In this document: positions 32,801-43,664 of the stretch, piece by piece
Layout: the number at the start of each line of letters is the position of its first letter
Numbering within the stretch: position 1 is the first letter of the stretch
DNA from: Nemophila menziesii
Taxonomy: Eukaryota > Streptophyta > Magnoliopsida > Boraginales > Hydrophyllaceae
Length of the DNA stretch: 64,000 nucleotides
Assembly: GCA_029959085.1 (NCBI GenBank)
Contig: JARWIR010000008.1
Coordinates: 8,246,001-8,310,000, forward strand
Direction: 5' to 3'
Made by a program: the position numbers and the translations under genes
Notes under the pieces: model-generated
Seen by the model: the letters and a program-made list of their open reading frames with translations, nothing else
What the model was told of the DNA's origin: nothing
Database searches by the model: none

Positions 32801-35095
32801 TTTACATGTCCGTTTGGTACTTTTGCTTATAGAAGAATGCCGTTTGGTTTATGCAATGCACCTGCCACGTTCCAGAGGTGCATGATGGCTATATTTTGGG
32901 ACATGATTGATAAATATTTGGAGGTTTTTATGGATGATTTTTCGGTGTTTGGAGACAGTTTTGATGATTGTTTGAGGAATCTTGAGAAAGTCCTTGTGAG
33001 ATGTAGAGAAAAAGATCTTGTGCTTAATTGGGAAAAATGCCACTTCATGGTTCAAGAGGGAATTGTGTTGGGACATAAAGTTTCGAAGGCAGGGATGGAG
33101 GTTGATCGTGCTAAAATTGAAGTTATCAAAACACTACCACCTCCGGTTTCTGTTAAAGGAGTGAGAAGTTTCTTGGGTCACGCAGGATTTTATCGACGAT
33201 TTATTAAAGATTTTTCCAAGATCGCCAAACCGCTCTGCTCTTTACTTGAAAAGGATACTCCTTTTAATTTTACTGAAGAATGTCTTCAAGCGTTTTTGAC
33301 GATTAAGAAAAAACTGATCTCTACACCTATTGTTATACCTCCTGATTGGAACGCTCCGTTTGAACTTATGTGCGATGCTAGTGATCACGCTATGGGTGTT
33401 GTGTTGGGACAGAGGAAAGACAAGATTTTCCACACGATTTATTATGCAAGTAAGACTTTCAACGCTGCCCAGATGAATTATACAGTAACAGAGAAAGAGA
33501 TGTTGGCCGTGGTTTACGCTTTCGATAAATTTCGTCCCTATCTGGTTGGAAAGAAAACTATTGTATACACGGACCATTCAGCTATTAGGTACCTCATGGA
33601 GAAAAAGGACGCTAAGCCGCGCCTCATTAGATGGGTACTATTGCTACAAGAATTCGACATAGATATTCGAGACCGAAAAGGATGCGACAATCAAGTTGCT
33701 GATCATTTATCAAGGCTCGAAGGATCTGATGCGAACAAAGAACCATTATCGGTTAAAGAGGTATTCCCTGATGAACAACTTTTTGCTATTAAACGTGCTT
33801 TTGTGCCGTGGTATGCAGATCTAGTCAACCTCATTGTGAGTGGTGTCTTTCCCAAAGATTTCCACCCACAACAAAGACAAAGATTGAACCACCAGGCCAA
33901 ACAGTATTATTGGGATGAACCGTACCTCTGGAAGATATGTAGTGACCAAGTGGTTAGAAGATGCGTACATGAAGGTGAGATGGAGAAAATTATTGAAAGT
34001 TGTCATAGTTCACCTTACGGAGGTCACTTTAAGGGCGATAGAACCGCAGCTAAAATTCTTCAATCTGGGTTCTATTGGCCAACCATACACAAAGATTGTC
34101 ACAGTTTCGTCCAATCATGCCACAGATGCCAAAAAACTGGCAACATATCGAAAAGAGACGCAATGCCGCTTAATAATATTCTTGAAGTTGAAATCTTTGA
34201 TGTATGGGGAATAGATTTCATGGGACCTTTCATCACTTCCTATGGAAATGTTTATATTTTGCTTGCAGTAGACTATGTATCAAAATGGGTAGAAGCAGTG
34301 GCAACACCAAAGAACGATGCTCAAACAGTGATTAAATTCTTAAAATCAAACATCTTTTCAAGACATGGTACGCCACGTGTTCTCATCAGTGATAAAGGTA
34401 CCCATTTTCTTAATGCTCCCGTGAGACATTTTCTTAAAAAGTTTGGAGTGAAACACCGTACTTCAACCGGTTATCACCCACAAACTAACGGTCAAGCTGA
34501 AGTTTCCAACCGGGAAATCAAATCTATTCTTGAGAAGACCGTGAATAAATCAAGAAAAGACTGGTCTTTAAAGCTAGATGATGCTCTCTGGGCATACAGA
34601 ACAGCATTTAAAACACCAGTTGGGGCATCTCCATATCGAATGGTCTACGGTAAAGCGTGTCATCTACCGATTGAACTTGAAGCTCGAGCCTACTGGGCTA
34701 TTAAAACTCTGAATCTAGACCCAGACTTGGCCGGGAAGCAAAGGATGATGCAGTTGAACGAATTGGAGGAGCTCCGTTATCATGCCTACGAAAATTCACG
34801 TCTCTATAAGGAGAAAACAAAGCAATGGCATGATAAAAGACTCCGTCCAAAGCATTTTGAGATTGGACAGAAGGTTTTATTATACAACTCTCGATTTTCG
34901 AACTACCCAGGAAAGCTTAAATCCCGTTGGGGAGGACCTTACATTATCACCAAAGTCACACCGCATGGAGCAATTGAGATTGAAAATCCAGCCGAGCAAC
35001 GGACATTCATGGTGAATGGCCAGCGTTTGAAGAGATACTATGACAGTGAGGACTTTGAGCAAGGAGAGAAAATCTACCTTGTCGAATGCGATTAG
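29855..35095 (+). CDS. Athila gag-pol polyprotein
   Basis: A single uninterrupted 1746-residue frame. Gag covers about residues 40-250 ([22 protein letters not shown]), followed by a CCHC knuckle at 255-268 ([14 protein letters not shown]) and a Gln/Pro-rich linker with a coiled coil. The aspartic protease has DLGAS with Asp at 590. RT runs from about 870 with [21 protein letters not shown] block and catalytic FMDDFSVFG (Asp 1027-1028). RNase H has [11 protein letters not shown], followed by [10 protein letters not shown]. Integrase has a zinc-binding HHCC region near 1390-1430 and the GIDFMGPF core, ending in GGPYIITKV. In this family gag forms particles, protease cuts the polyprotein, and RT/RNase H and integrase make and insert the DNA copy. 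No stop or frameshift is visible. Confidence 0.97.
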   Translation: MENPRRLELPIEFRVEPRGIRAPEIQAAKFKPDPGMLTQFASHGLFSGDAHQDPIRYTQKFMQICDAYIVRGVTREQVYYLMFQFFLTGCASDWYDAQYPHVIPDWDKLQTRFLDRFYPVSRRLKDMLELEQFIQEEEESLGEAWLRFTEKKARCPYHRSSPEYYLTLFYGGLNDKSREKADSVGNTGFVLLDPVEAELGMERILENERSWPRKSVKENNSESLKLKELAKQLEELTEQARTIAQVNMVRTIPSCLGCGSRNHVWAGCMNNPAVASVQYPQDNYYSNSYNQESYTNYQEPPQKSWDRKQETSQQPQLQSYNPPQPIQKKAPIVKKTCQEPKKDPPKQSMQLAKQEQLQSLTSSMTKLMQNVEKKINYSQQRVRTQEKVIKQLEHTISQMASTLQTRPKGQLPSDTIAPRDDSCHAVELRSGKQLPPPRPEPEPIPIPEQRGEEIIKDTVKEVVQPKSVQAETPDKTRQPVELSTRPPPPYPSRVRKKDNDLEFKKFIDMLKKLEINIPLVEALKRMPSYMKFMKDILSNKRSIETGEPIGLPRECSAICQNELPPKLEDPGSFTIPIGIGENWTGKALCDLGASINLMPKSLFEKLNIGEVVPTSVVLQMADRSLSRPIGKIEDVLVNAGSFIFPCDFIILDYDADKNVPIILGRPFLATGRTLIDVENGELIMRVQGEQIRFNVFQAMKYPKAKDECFKVDVIEKITQEVFNEENLNDDLDKALAPETPELEIPPEDVAALGLNVRELLREPGDIEPMKQPSIICPPVLEEKPLPDHLRYAYLGTNKTLPVIISANLSGPQEERLLQVLRANKEAIGWTIADIKGISPSVCKHKIILENEGGRSIEGQRRLMPAMKEVVRKEVIKLLDAGIIYPIASSDWVSPVQCVPKKGGFTTTLNDQGEAIPSRPVVGWRVCMDYRRLNKATKKDHFPLPFIDQMLDKLAGREYYCFLDGYSGYNQICVDPLDQHKTTFTCPFGTFAYRRMPFGLCNAPATFQRCMMAIFWDMIDKYLEVFMDDFSVFGDSFDDCLRNLEKVLVRCREKDLVLNWEKCHFMVQEGIVLGHKVSKAGMEVDRAKIEVIKTLPPPVSVKGVRSFLGHAGFYRRFIKDFSKIAKPLCSLLEKDTPFNFTEECLQAFLTIKKKLISTPIVIPPDWNAPFELMCDASDHAMGVVLGQRKDKIFHTIYYASKTFNAAQMNYTVTEKEMLAVVYAFDKFRPYLVGKKTIVYTDHSAIRYLMEKKDAKPRLIRWVLLLQEFDIDIRDRKGCDNQVADHLSRLEGSDANKEPLSVKEVFPDEQLFAIKRAFVPWYADLVNLIVSGVFPKDFHPQQRQRLNHQAKQYYWDEPYLWKICSDQVVRRCVHEGEMEKIIESCHSSPYGGHFKGDRTAAKILQSGFYWPTIHKDCHSFVQSCHRCQKTGNISKRDAMPLNNILEVEIFDVWGIDFMGPFITSYGNVYILLAVDYVSKWVEAVATPKNDAQTVIKFLKSNIFSRHGTPRVLISDKGTHFLNAPVRHFLKKFGVKHRTSTGYHPQTNGQAEVSNREIKSILEKTVNKSRKDWSLKLDDALWAYRTAFKTPVGASPYRMVYGKACHLPIELEARAYWAIKTLNLDPDLAGKQRMMQLNELEELRYHAYENSRLYKEKTKQWHDKRLRPKHFEIGQKVLLYNSRFSNYPGKLKSRWGGPYIITKVTPHGAIEIENPAEQRTFMVNGQRLKRYYDSEDFEQGEKIYLVECD

Positions 35096-35329
35096 CCTGA
35101 GGTACACGTCTAACTCAAAGACGTTAAACAAAAGTGCTCTTGGGAGACACCCCTTGTTTTAATTGCTTTTTAGATTAGTTGTTTTTGCTTTGTAGTGTTT
35201 AGTTTTTAGTTAGTGTAAATTTTTAATTGTGTTTTCAAGCTAATGGGAGAGAAAGGTAGTGTGTTATTGTGCAGGAAACGAGTTTGGGGTCAAAAGGAAA
35301 AATCTGGAGGAACTTCAAGTCTGGCGCGG

Positions 35330-35605
35330 ACTACCCCGCGGACTACCCCATGGTCCGCAGGGATGCACCGCGCCCCAAAAACCCGTACCACGGGTTGGCT
35401 ATCTCGGGTTTTATCCAGAAGGTCGAAAAAAATCGCGGGGCATGGCGCGGTACACCGGACCCTAGTCCGCGCGCCTAAAACCCGTACCACGGGTTGGGTA
35501 CCTCGGGTTTTTTGACGGACATGCTGCGGACTACCCCCTGCACCGCACCCCTGGTCCGCGACCCAAAAACCCGTACCACGGGGTGCTAGCTCGGGTATTA
35601 TCCAG
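35330..35605 (+). repeat. GC-rich imperfect repeats with hairpins downstream of pol
   Basis: Three copies of an approximately 90-100 bp unit, each with the hairpin AACCCGTACCACGGGTT (7-bp stem, 3-base loop) at 35380, 35480 and 35568, the third with one change. The units also share CTCGGGTTTT, GCGGACTACC and GGTCCGC blocks. The GC content is much higher than in the rest of the element. Confidence 0.85.
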
Positions 35606-36043
35606 TAGGTAAAAATTTTGGAGCAACAGAAGCTGCGGTACACCGCGGGATATGTCCGGTGCACCGCAAGAGGCGGTTTAAAGAAAGAATTCTTTTCCTA
35701 ATCAAACTCTTACCTTATGAGATTAACCCTAGCCTTCCACCCACGAATTTTTCAGACCCAAACCCTATATAAACATCTTAAAGCTTGTGCAAACCTTCAC
35801 AATTAACACAACAACTCATCAAATCCTCTCCTAAATCTTCCATAAACACAATCCTTCATCAAAGTCATCACACTACACCATTAAAACACCATCATATTCA
35901 ACAAGCTTTAAAGAATTCTTCCAAGATCAATCAAATAACCTTTCTCTTTCATCAATTCCAAGCAACAACATCAAGCTAAACCAAATTTGTCCTTAAACTT
36001 TTAATCCATTCTTGGTATAACTTGAGTTGTGGGTGAATCAAGC

Positions 36044-36511
36044 ATGACTAACAGATCTGAAGCTATGGAATACAAGAGAAAGTGTTCAATCCTTGGGAAG
36101 AATAAGAAATTGCCTGGAGCCACCATTGAAAAACCCATCAATCTTGATGAGGTTTCTGAAGAATCAAAAGAACAGGCACCTGAACAACCACTACCAAAGA
36201 AGAGACTAACAGCTAGAATGTCCATACCATCAAGGAGGCCTTTAGACAAAATAAAAATCCAAGACCAAGGTTCTTCTACCTCTTCTTCCAAAATTGCTTA
36301 TGTTCTTCCTCCTTGGGCTATTCAGTTGCAGAACGAAGTTGAAAGATTACGTGAGGATAACAAAGACCTTTGGGTAGAAGTCATGCAATTGGAAACAAAG
36401 ATAGAGAATTCGACCTTGTACAAGGATATAGATGATTACACCAATCCCTCAGCTTCAGAAGATGAGGATGACATGATGGATCTCTATGGCCAACCAGGTA
36501 GGTCATTCTAA
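36044..36511 (+). CDS. Small coiled-coil ORF in the env-like position
   Basis: A 155-residue frame from ATG 36044, between pol and the 3' LTR, where some Athila elements have an env-like ORF. The product has no signal peptide or membrane segment. It has a basic N-terminal part with RKCSILGKNKKLPG, a Pro-rich middle, a coiled coil around residues 95-125 (LQNEVERLREDNKDLW) and an acidic C-terminus (SEDEDDMMD). It is therefore unlikely to be an envelope protein; nuclear or particle-associated roles are speculation. Many Athila elements have unrelated small ORFs here. Confidence 0.55.
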   Translation: MTNRSEAMEYKRKCSILGKNKKLPGATIEKPINLDEVSEESKEQAPEQPLPKKRLTARMSIPSRRPLDKIKIQDQGSSTSSSKIAYVLPPWAIQLQNEVERLREDNKDLWVEVMQLETKIENSTLYKDIDDYTNPSASEDEDDMMDLYGQPGRSF

Positions 36512-38049
36512 TTTTTCTCAATAGCTTGGATGCATTAGGTAGTTTAGTTAGTTTTATTTTAAATTTTATTTCATTCTTGAGTCTTTTTCGAGTCGTGGGG
36601 ACACGGCTCACTTTTGAGTTGGGGGTGGGGATTCGTTGTCCTCATCTTCTTTTTGTTTTTTTTGCATAAAATTTAAATTTTTTAGGTTGAATTAGGCATA
36701 GAATATCTTGAATGTACCTATTTGAGCATGATTTTATTAGGTCAATGATAGTAAGTAGTATGCTTTTGAAAGATGCAACAAAATTGTTTAGCATGCATGC
36801 AATGAAAAAAGGAAATAAAGGATAGAAAAGTTAATGAGCAATGCTAAGAAGTACGTTGAAACTTAGGAATAGTTATTTGGTGTGTAGAACGTGAGGTTTA
36901 AAATTAGTTGAAAACCCACTTGTCTATGAACTATTAGTGAAAAAGTAACGAAATCCGGTAGTTAGAAAAATGACTAAGGCAGTTCTTTCATGATTAAAAC
37001 ACTTGAAGCCTTTAGACTTTCTCACCCTTTTATTTGATTATTATTATTATTTATCCGTCTTAGCCCCTCTGAGCCTTTCTAAATCCTTTTTATTGAAACA
37101 CATTATAATCCTTACCCTAGTTTTTAGGACTTATCTATATGACCCGCACTCGAATCGCAAAACCTGAGACAACTCGTTTTAGAGCTTGAGTTTGGGGTGG
37201 TGGGTTTCATCATTAGGGAACTTTGGGAATTGGGAATTATCTTTGTGATTTTATTGATGATGAATTGTTATTATTGTAACCCTTTGCCGGGGTAATAGTG
37301 AATGAAAAAGAAGCTACGAGCTAATTTTGCCAACAAGGGCATAAAAAAGAAAAAGAATATATATATATAAAAAATAGTATGATATCTCGAACATCAAAAA
37401 AAAAGAGTCATAGCTATACAAAAGAAAAAAATTGATATGAAAAGAATATATATTCGGACCGGCAAAGTGGATTTTATATCATCAAAAGGTTTTAATTGGG
37501 ATTATTGGGGATGCACATTAAAAAGCATCAATAAATTGGGTTGAGTGAGAACATCTTCCAGTGAAAACACAAGCTCTAGGGCGATTCGTTGATGGCTAGT
37601 GAGGAGAGAGCCAAAAGCTCACTTTTTATTATCCAAATATACCACACCCGTCCTTAAGCCAAGTTATAACCAAGACCTTAGGATTTTTTACTACTAGATG
37701 GAGAAACAATTGAGCTATTAGGTAGTAGGTAAGTGGACCATTGGATGCTGTATTTGGGACCTATGAACAACCTATAGCCATTAACCTGAACTAAGTTATC
37801 ATCCTCTCCTTCTGGCATTGCGAAATTAATCTCAACTTGAATTTATGGACTGTTGATTACATGTATATTAAGCATATTTGTGCATTATTTCTTGAACATT
37901 ACTACATGAGATTTTTTTGGATTTTATGCTCTAGGATCATTCATTATATTTTGTTCTTGTTCTCCTCCGACTTCTTCTTGTTTATTTTGACTACCCTACT
38001 GTTCTTTACTTTATTGTATCGGGACGATACAACTTTGAGTTGGGGGTCT
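36512..38049 (+). other. Athila 3' internal non-coding region with polypurine tracts
   Basis: No long frame. GAGTTGGGGGT occurs near 36616 and again at 38037, directly before the 3' LTR; the second is the likely primer for plus-strand synthesis. A diverged reverse copy of part of this region lies at 58130-58760. Confidence 0.75.
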
Positions 38050-39527
38050 TGATGTCTCCTCATTTGTGATAGTAAAATACACTCATGAGACATCATTTTA
38101 GGCTTATTTATTAGTTTATAGGTTGATTTTAGCTTATTTTAGTGCACTTTCCTATTTTGGGTCTTGATTTGTAGAATTATTATTTTTAGAGCATATTGGG
38201 TTTAATTGTTTATTTAGTGTGAAGCTTTAAAGATAATTATGGAGATTAATTAGAGTCCAAGTCAAAGACAACAACTTATGGAAGGAGATTTGCATGGAAA
38301 TTGGAGATAAGGAAATAATTGCTAAAAAGATGGAAAAGGAAAAGCTGCCTAAATCTGGGATTCTGCAAAGATAGGCGTTTTTACCTAATAAAGAGGCCGA
38401 ATTTGGTAAATTACTCCTAAAGGGCCTAGATAATTCTGTTGCGATTCTTTTGGTATCTTGTGGAGCAAAATCGGACCAATAATAAAGAAGTTACGACCAA
38501 AACAACGCAGCAGTGTTTATCTTTATTTCCTTACGAATTTGAGTTGGGCTAGGAGTCCATTACTTAACTTATCTCTAAAGAAACGAATTAGGTCAACCTC
38601 TACACTATAAATACAGCCTCTTAACACTCTTAAATCATCCTTGGTGAAACCTTAAACCAAGAGGAAGCTTAGAACACAAGAGAGAAGTCTGGAAGGAGCT
38701 GTCATCAACAATGTCTTCTTCTACCTTTAGATTTGTAATTTCTTTCTTTTCTTTCATGAACTAAATTTCTTTAGCTTAAGTTTTAGCATATATGTATGAA
38801 CCCTAGTTTTGATTGACATCTATCTAATTTGGGAATTTAATGTTTTAAATAGAATTATAGTTTTTATTCTCTGTTTATGTGTTTGAATTTATATTCTGTG
38901 TTCTTATGGACGGCCGCCATTAGAATTACCATCTAGTAATTAGGATACCATTGACAACGGTGTTTAATTGCATGTTTAGCACATAACGTTTAGTTTTAGG
39001 TTTGATCTGACAACCCAACCTAGCTAGATAATCACTATGGTTGAGTCTTGTGACTCTTTACCAATTACAGGAAAAGTTTGCTTAGGAAACCTTATTGACA
39101 CAGGTAAATCCTATTTTAAACTACCGATAGCATATTGGGACCGATTAGGGAAATACTACATAATTCACCCTTACATGTTTAGAACGGCAAAACTAGTGGG
39201 GATTACATGCTAATAACTTAAGCTATATTCTCATATCGCTTCTCTTTCATATTTATTTTTCTGTCTTTTAATTCCTTAGTTTAATTTAGTTTATTAGAAA
39301 ACCAAACAAAAATCTATTTATCTTTACTTTTAATTGCGTTTAGTTGTTCTAGCTTTAATTATTTACACTTGCTATTTGCATAAGATTCTCCTAACCTCTG
39401 TAGTCTCTGCGGAACGAATCTTTATCTAAAACTTGCATACGATCTGTATACTTGCAGAACCGTGTAGTTTTAGGGTGTTATTTGCACGTTAATTATATCT
39501 TATTTTATCACACCCTAGGCTCCACCA
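38050..39527 (+). repeat. 3' LTR of the Athila element
   Basis: 1478 bp, offset exactly 9799 from the 5' LTR. I saw no base difference on reading the two through. TSD GCATA follows at 39528-39532. Confidence 0.95.
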
Positions 39528-39532
39528 GCATA

Positions 39533-39691
39533 CCAGACAAAGCAGAGAAAAAGCGGCGCGTAATCCAGCATAAACAGGGGGTGGTAATGCGAGAGGGTGA
39601 TCCAAAGTATGTAACTGTTGCTGAAGCACTTCGTATGAGGAAGGCAGCCACCAGTTCTTCAGTAAAAACTAGGAAAGAAGCTAAAGATTGA
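39533..39691 (+). pseudogene. Displaced 3' end of the MULE transposase gene
   Basis: After the second GCATA the sequence continues in the same phase as the codon interrupted at 28250. It gives 52 residues (PDKAEKKRRV, GDPKYVTVAEALRMRKA, KTRKEAKD) and a TGA. The codon count over all exons plus this tail is a whole number (1457 with stop), which supports the exon model. The tail is basic and has no known domain. It is now separated from its gene by 11.3 kb. Confidence 0.88.
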
Positions 39692-40287
39692 AGAATTCTG
39701 CAGATTTGAGTGTTTTATATTTCTGTGTTTTGTGACTTTTATTTTGTGTAAAAGTAGATCTTCACGCAGCAAGGATGTGGTTTTTAAGGGTTTCTAGTAT
39801 GAGGTGTAGGTGGTATTTAAATACTGTTTTTTTGTTGGTAAGGCCTTTATTGCAGGTCTGTGGTGCTTTGTATGCTAGTGCACAAGTGGATGCTTTGAAT
39901 ATTTTTTTTGCTATGGTCTATGTAATGCCAGCACTTTATTGTTTTCTTTATCTACTTTTTTTAGATTTCATTAGATTCTATTGTCCATTAAGTGTTTCTT
40001 TAACATACTATATTCATTGCACAGCAAAACACAACTTAAACAAACCGCAATAACTTCATAATCCACTTCAACAAAAACCAAAAACTTTAGTTAAACAGTC
40101 TATTACAAACAAAGCTGAAAACTAACACATTACACCAGATTTAGAACTACAACAAACTGATAAAACAAACACAAAACACCAACAGCTGCAAACTTCAACA
40201 AAATGATCAATCAAACACAAAACACCATCAGTTGCAACCACCTGCTGCATCACTCTGGCTAAACCAAAATACACCTCCAACAACATT
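39692..40287. other. Region between the two convergent MULE genes
   Basis: AT-rich 3' flanks of both MULE genes. No further gene is apparent. An open frame at 39775-40053 (Phe/Leu/Tyr-rich) has no recognisable features. Confidence 0.5.
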
Positions 40288-40887
40288 CTAATTCTTTGAC
40301 ACACTAATACAAGACAAAATGGAGAGGAAGAGGAATATAATCATGAAGCAGGTCCATTTCAGAAACTTGTTTTCCCGAGATATAGTGTCCATCGATATGT
40401 TAAGACGTTGCACCTCATTCTCCAAGACAGTTACTTTCACACGCTCAAATTTCAAATCTTTTGAGACAACTTGTTCTTTTTCTTGCAATTCAACCAACTG
40501 TGTGTTCAGTTCATTCACTTTCTCATGTTCAAGCTTCCAATCTGCAAAAGCTTTTTTCTCTAACAGCATCATATCTCCGTAATCAGAGACCAACAAGTTC
40601 ATCTTCGTCTCCATTGCATCTTTCTCAAGACAGTGATTGGAATCTTTAAATAGAAGCCCTCGAATTATCGAACTAGTAGCCTCCGGCAATGGCTCATCCA
40701 ACCACATGAAGAACTTGCAATCCATTGAACACCCCCAATACATGCACCTGTAAAACCTCCTGCAAGGATTCGTATCTGTCCAAGAGGTGTGAAGCCTTGC
40801 TAGTTTCTTGCATCTGCAATAGGGGACTTGAGAAGTGTAGTGCGAAGAAGAACCAGCGCTATCGGCTTTAAGGGGCGACATCGGCAT
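40288..40887 (-). CDS. GRF-type zinc finger, coiled-coil, membrane-anchored protein carried by the MULE
   Basis: A 199-residue frame from ATG 40887 on the minus strand; an upstream in-frame extension to 40968 has no ATG. Residues 23-66 form a GRF-type zinc finger (YCRCKKLARLHTSWT, then RRFYRC, then CKFFMWLDEP), with Cys 24, 26, 48 and 57 as likely ligands. Residues about 105-165 are a coiled coil (ELNTQLVELQEKEQ and following heptads). A hydrophobic segment near the C-terminus (WTCFMIIFLFLSILSC) predicts a tail anchor. GRF fingers bind nucleic acid in other proteins, and At4g04775-like plant proteins share this layout. The gene lies inside the right TIR and converges on the transposase gene, in the position of mudrB. 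A helper or regulatory role is inference. Confidence 0.82.
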   Translation of the reverse strand: MPMSPLKADSAGSSSHYTSQVPYCRCKKLARLHTSWTDTNPCRRFYRCMYWGCSMDCKFFMWLDEPLPEATSSIIRGLLFKDSNHCLEKDAMETKMNLLVSDYGDMMLLEKKAFADWKLEHEKVNELNTQLVELQEKEQVVSKDLKFERVKVTVLENEVQRLNISMDTISRENKFLKWTCFMIIFLFLSILSCISVSKN

Positions 40888-40978
40888 CAACGTTGAAGGT
40901 ATTGGGAGGATCCGACGCGATTTACTGTAGAAAGATAGGGTTTTGGTGTTCTTCGAGTTCTTCCCCAAACCGAACCCT

Positions 40979-41310
40979 TTTTCTCCTTTTGATTTTCGTT
41001 TTTGTTTAAGTTAAGTTGTTAAAGTGTTTTTGGGGTATATATAGGATAGCCTTTAGTGAATTCCCCATCTTGCCCTTGTTAAAATAAGGGTTAAGTTAAT
41101 TAAAAACGCAATTAACACCTGGATTTAAAAAAAAAAAAAAATTGTGACGTGGAATTGCCACGTCACTTTTAACGGTGATAAATGGACGGAACACGCAGTA
41201 GGGGGTAACGGGTCACAAAAACAAATCTTGGGGGGCATCTAGGCGCATTTTAAGAGTTAGGGGGCAACCTGTCAATCGGGTATAAACACAGGGGGCAAAA
41301 GTGTTATTTA
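40979..41310 (-). repeat. Right terminal inverted repeat of the MULE
   Basis: Inverted near-perfect copy of the left TIR. TATATATA is at 41036-41043, 156 bp before ATG 40887. The ACGT palindrome is at 41144-41166. The CCCCC blocks appear as GGGGG on the plus strand. Confidence 0.93.
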
Positions 41311-41749
41311 AGGTGTTTCTATTTTATTATAATTGCGTATGAATATTGAATTGTGTATGACGTTCTGTAAATTCTTATGAAAAGCATCATGTTTAGTGAT
41401 ACTTAAATACAAGGAATTGAAGATTGAATCTTTTAGGATCCTAAGCATTTATCTTGTTACACAATTTAGTATCAAATTATTTAGGTGGTGAAGTATCTTT
41501 ACTACTAAATTTTATTTGACTTATCACTTAACACAAAATCCAATGTTGGTGGAGGTTTGACGATGGTTCAGTCAATGATTAAAAAAAAAAATTTGTTTAT
41601 AACCTATCCTTTAATGCTTTAGTTGAGTTGATTATTGGATCCAATAAATCTTAAACCGAACCGCTTACAAACCACTATATCTTAATCTAAACCTTAAACT
41701 TATATCTTAAATTTAAAACCACTAAATCTTAATCTAATAAACCATAAAC
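41311..41749. other. Right flank of the MULE
   Basis: AT-rich, with irregular TTAATCTAAAACC-type repeats near 41670-41745. No gene seen. Confidence 0.5.
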
Positions 41750-42370
41750 TTTTTTTTTTTTCGCTAAGCAAACTTTTATTAGAAAGAACCCCTTTAACAA
41801 TACATTGTCTCAATTATGCAGTACTACTATCTATTACAAAACATACTTAACTAAACACATTACATAATTTCCAATTCTTAACAATCTCTTTACTTCTACT
41901 ATTCTCACTATATCTCCTGCAATCACTAGCTTTAATATATAGCAAATTTTGTATATTGTGCAGCAACTCCTCTTCACTCTTTATCTTTCCATCATGTATC
42001 TTTGAGTTCCTGTTCAACCAAATATAATAAACATAAGCTGTAAACCAACCTCCATGGATAAAATTCAGGAATTTTGTTTGAGCATTATTGATTATCAGCT
42101 CCATCACTTCATCCCAAGTTTTGCAATCAGGCCAAACAACTTCACACCTCTCTATACATTGAATCAAGATCCTTCTCGCATAAGGACAAACCACAAACAC
42201 ATGGTCCCTATCTTCCACACCATTCAAACACATACTGCATTTACTATCCACCTCCAGACCCCACTCACTCATCTTGTATTTTGTGGGTAATCTATCAAGA
42301 CTTGCAAGCCACGCTATAAATTTACACTTAGGTACATTGGTTTTATACCATACAAATCTGATTTGGTCTT
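41750..42370 (-). pseudogene. 5'-truncated LINE tail (zf-RVT), minus strand
   Basis: Poly(A) appears as Ts at 41750-41761. Upstream on the minus strand, 42272-41847 encodes the zf-RVT and linker region without RNase H (CSMCLNGVEDRDHVFVVCPYA, split between two Cys pairs, then WLNRNSKIHDGK). Further upstream, to about 42370, related frames (WYKTNVPKCKF-like) carry stops. Truncated LINE copy of a lineage that lacks RNase H. Confidence 0.75.
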
Positions 42371-43406
42371 AAGGTAGCACCATCTCTATTCAAAAAATCC
42401 ATGACAAAATTATTTGAAACAATATTGGAAAACACCTTGATATATGACATCTTGCTATTTTTTAAAGAAAAGTCGACGCACATCCAGTTGATACAACAGT
42501 TCAAAAATATTGTTCCACAAATTCGACATCATGTTATCTGAGAAGAAAAAAATTATCGAATAACAAAAGAGCGATTTACTAGACATGAAGTTTGAGATGG
42601 GGAGTATAGACATGGCCTACATCTTGCAAGAAATCCAAAATTTCACGGGTAACATGTTAACGAAAAAAATTATGCAAATCTTGTGGATCGTGAACTACAT
42701 TCGAGATTTTGTCTCGCAAGTTTCATAGTATACCAGCCAACTTTATCTGATGTCAAAAACAAATGGGCCTCTATGGGGACATATACAGTCTGAATCCACC
42801 AGGGAACTTAATAAGTTATGCCAAGATCCAAAATCACTGAATATTCAAGGCATAGGTAAAAGAATCCTACAGACAGACGCGAGTGACTAATATTGGATTG
42901 AAGAAATTGAAGAAAAGAAACTACTTTGAGGCAACGCCAGCGGCCAATTCAAGAAATTAGAAAAACACTATCATACTAAAATCAAAGAAATACTAGTATT
43001 AAAGTATGGTATCAACAAAAATTCTTTGAATCTCCACGACGTTGATTGATAAGCTTTTCATGTGTGATCCTCACTTAACAAGAAAAAACAACTCTATTAT
43101 TTGAGCTAATGAAACATGCATGACATTTCATAACAATAATATGTCAAATGCAACATAATTATATACGACGATAATAATCCATCATATTAACTTTAACAAA
43201 TTTTAATTTAAACAAATTTGTCTAAGAATTTGAAAAAAATACGATGTTCTTCTTCTTCTCGTGACTCTAAAATCCAATGTAAGTTATGTTTTGTTTATGT
43301 ATTGGGTTGGGAAGTGTGTTAGGTTAATGCTTTGTCTTATATAATGGGCTACTCGGTGAAATAGAAATGGGAGGCTAAATTTAAAAATATTTTATTGAAC
43401 CACCTA
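42371..43406. other. Unassigned, probably decayed repeat
   Basis: No long frame and no terminal repeats that I can pair. Composition is mixed, with several short Gln/Lys-rich open stretches in different frames. Confidence 0.4.
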
Positions 43407-43664
43407 CTCCCTCCGTCCCAAAAATAATGTCCACTTTGCTTTTCACACAAATTAAGAAACCTAATAATTACATACACCATTTACAAATTTACCCTTCATA
43501 AAGTGTCTTGATAATTTAAATATGCATTGGAAATGTAAATTTTATTTTTTTAATAAGGGTAATAATGGAAAAAGTTTGAGAAAAGTGTCTTGGTATTCTA
43601 AGTGGACAATAATTTTGGGACACTATTTTTAGTAATGTGGACATTAATTTTGGGACGGAGGGAG
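43407..43664. mobile_element. Stowaway MITE
   Basis: TIRs CTCCCTCCGTCCCAAAA and its complement TTTTGGGACGGAGGGAG, 258 bp, with TA at 43405-43406 and 43665-43666. Internal sequence is shared with the MITE at 45826-46643. Confidence 0.95.

Larger units (their letters stand above)
28251..39527 (+). mobile_element. Complete young Athila-type LTR retrotransposon
   Basis: An 11,277-bp element with two 1478-bp LTRs that look identical by eye. It has a 5-bp target duplication GCATA (28246-28250 and 39528-39532), TG...CA termini, a tRNA-Asp-type PBS at 29735, one intact gag-pol frame, a further small ORF, and a G-rich polypurine tract before the 3' LTR. It is inserted in the last exon of the MULE transposase gene in the same orientation. 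Order (protease, RT, RNase H, integrase) and absence of a chromodomain fit Athila within Ty3/gypsy. It appears able to encode all its proteins. Confidence 0.95.
22741..41310. mobile_element. Two-gene Mutator-like element (MULE)
   Basis: The ends are near-identical inverted repeats of about 330 bp (22741-23073 and about 40979-41310). The element is 18.6 kb, or about 7.3 kb without the nested Athila element. It holds a MuDR-type transposase gene reading right from the left TIR and a GRF zinc-finger gene reading left from the right TIR. The layout parallels maize MuDR, which has convergent mudrA and mudrB. I found no convincing 9-10 bp target duplication: left flank aagaaaagag, right flank aggtgtttct. 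The flank mismatch could mean old mutation, recombination between copies, or a misplaced end. Confidence 0.88.

Noticed and set aside
22732..41319. 9-10 bp target duplication of the MULE
   Set aside because: Flanks aagaaaagag and aggtgtttct do not match in any register I tried, so none is claimed.
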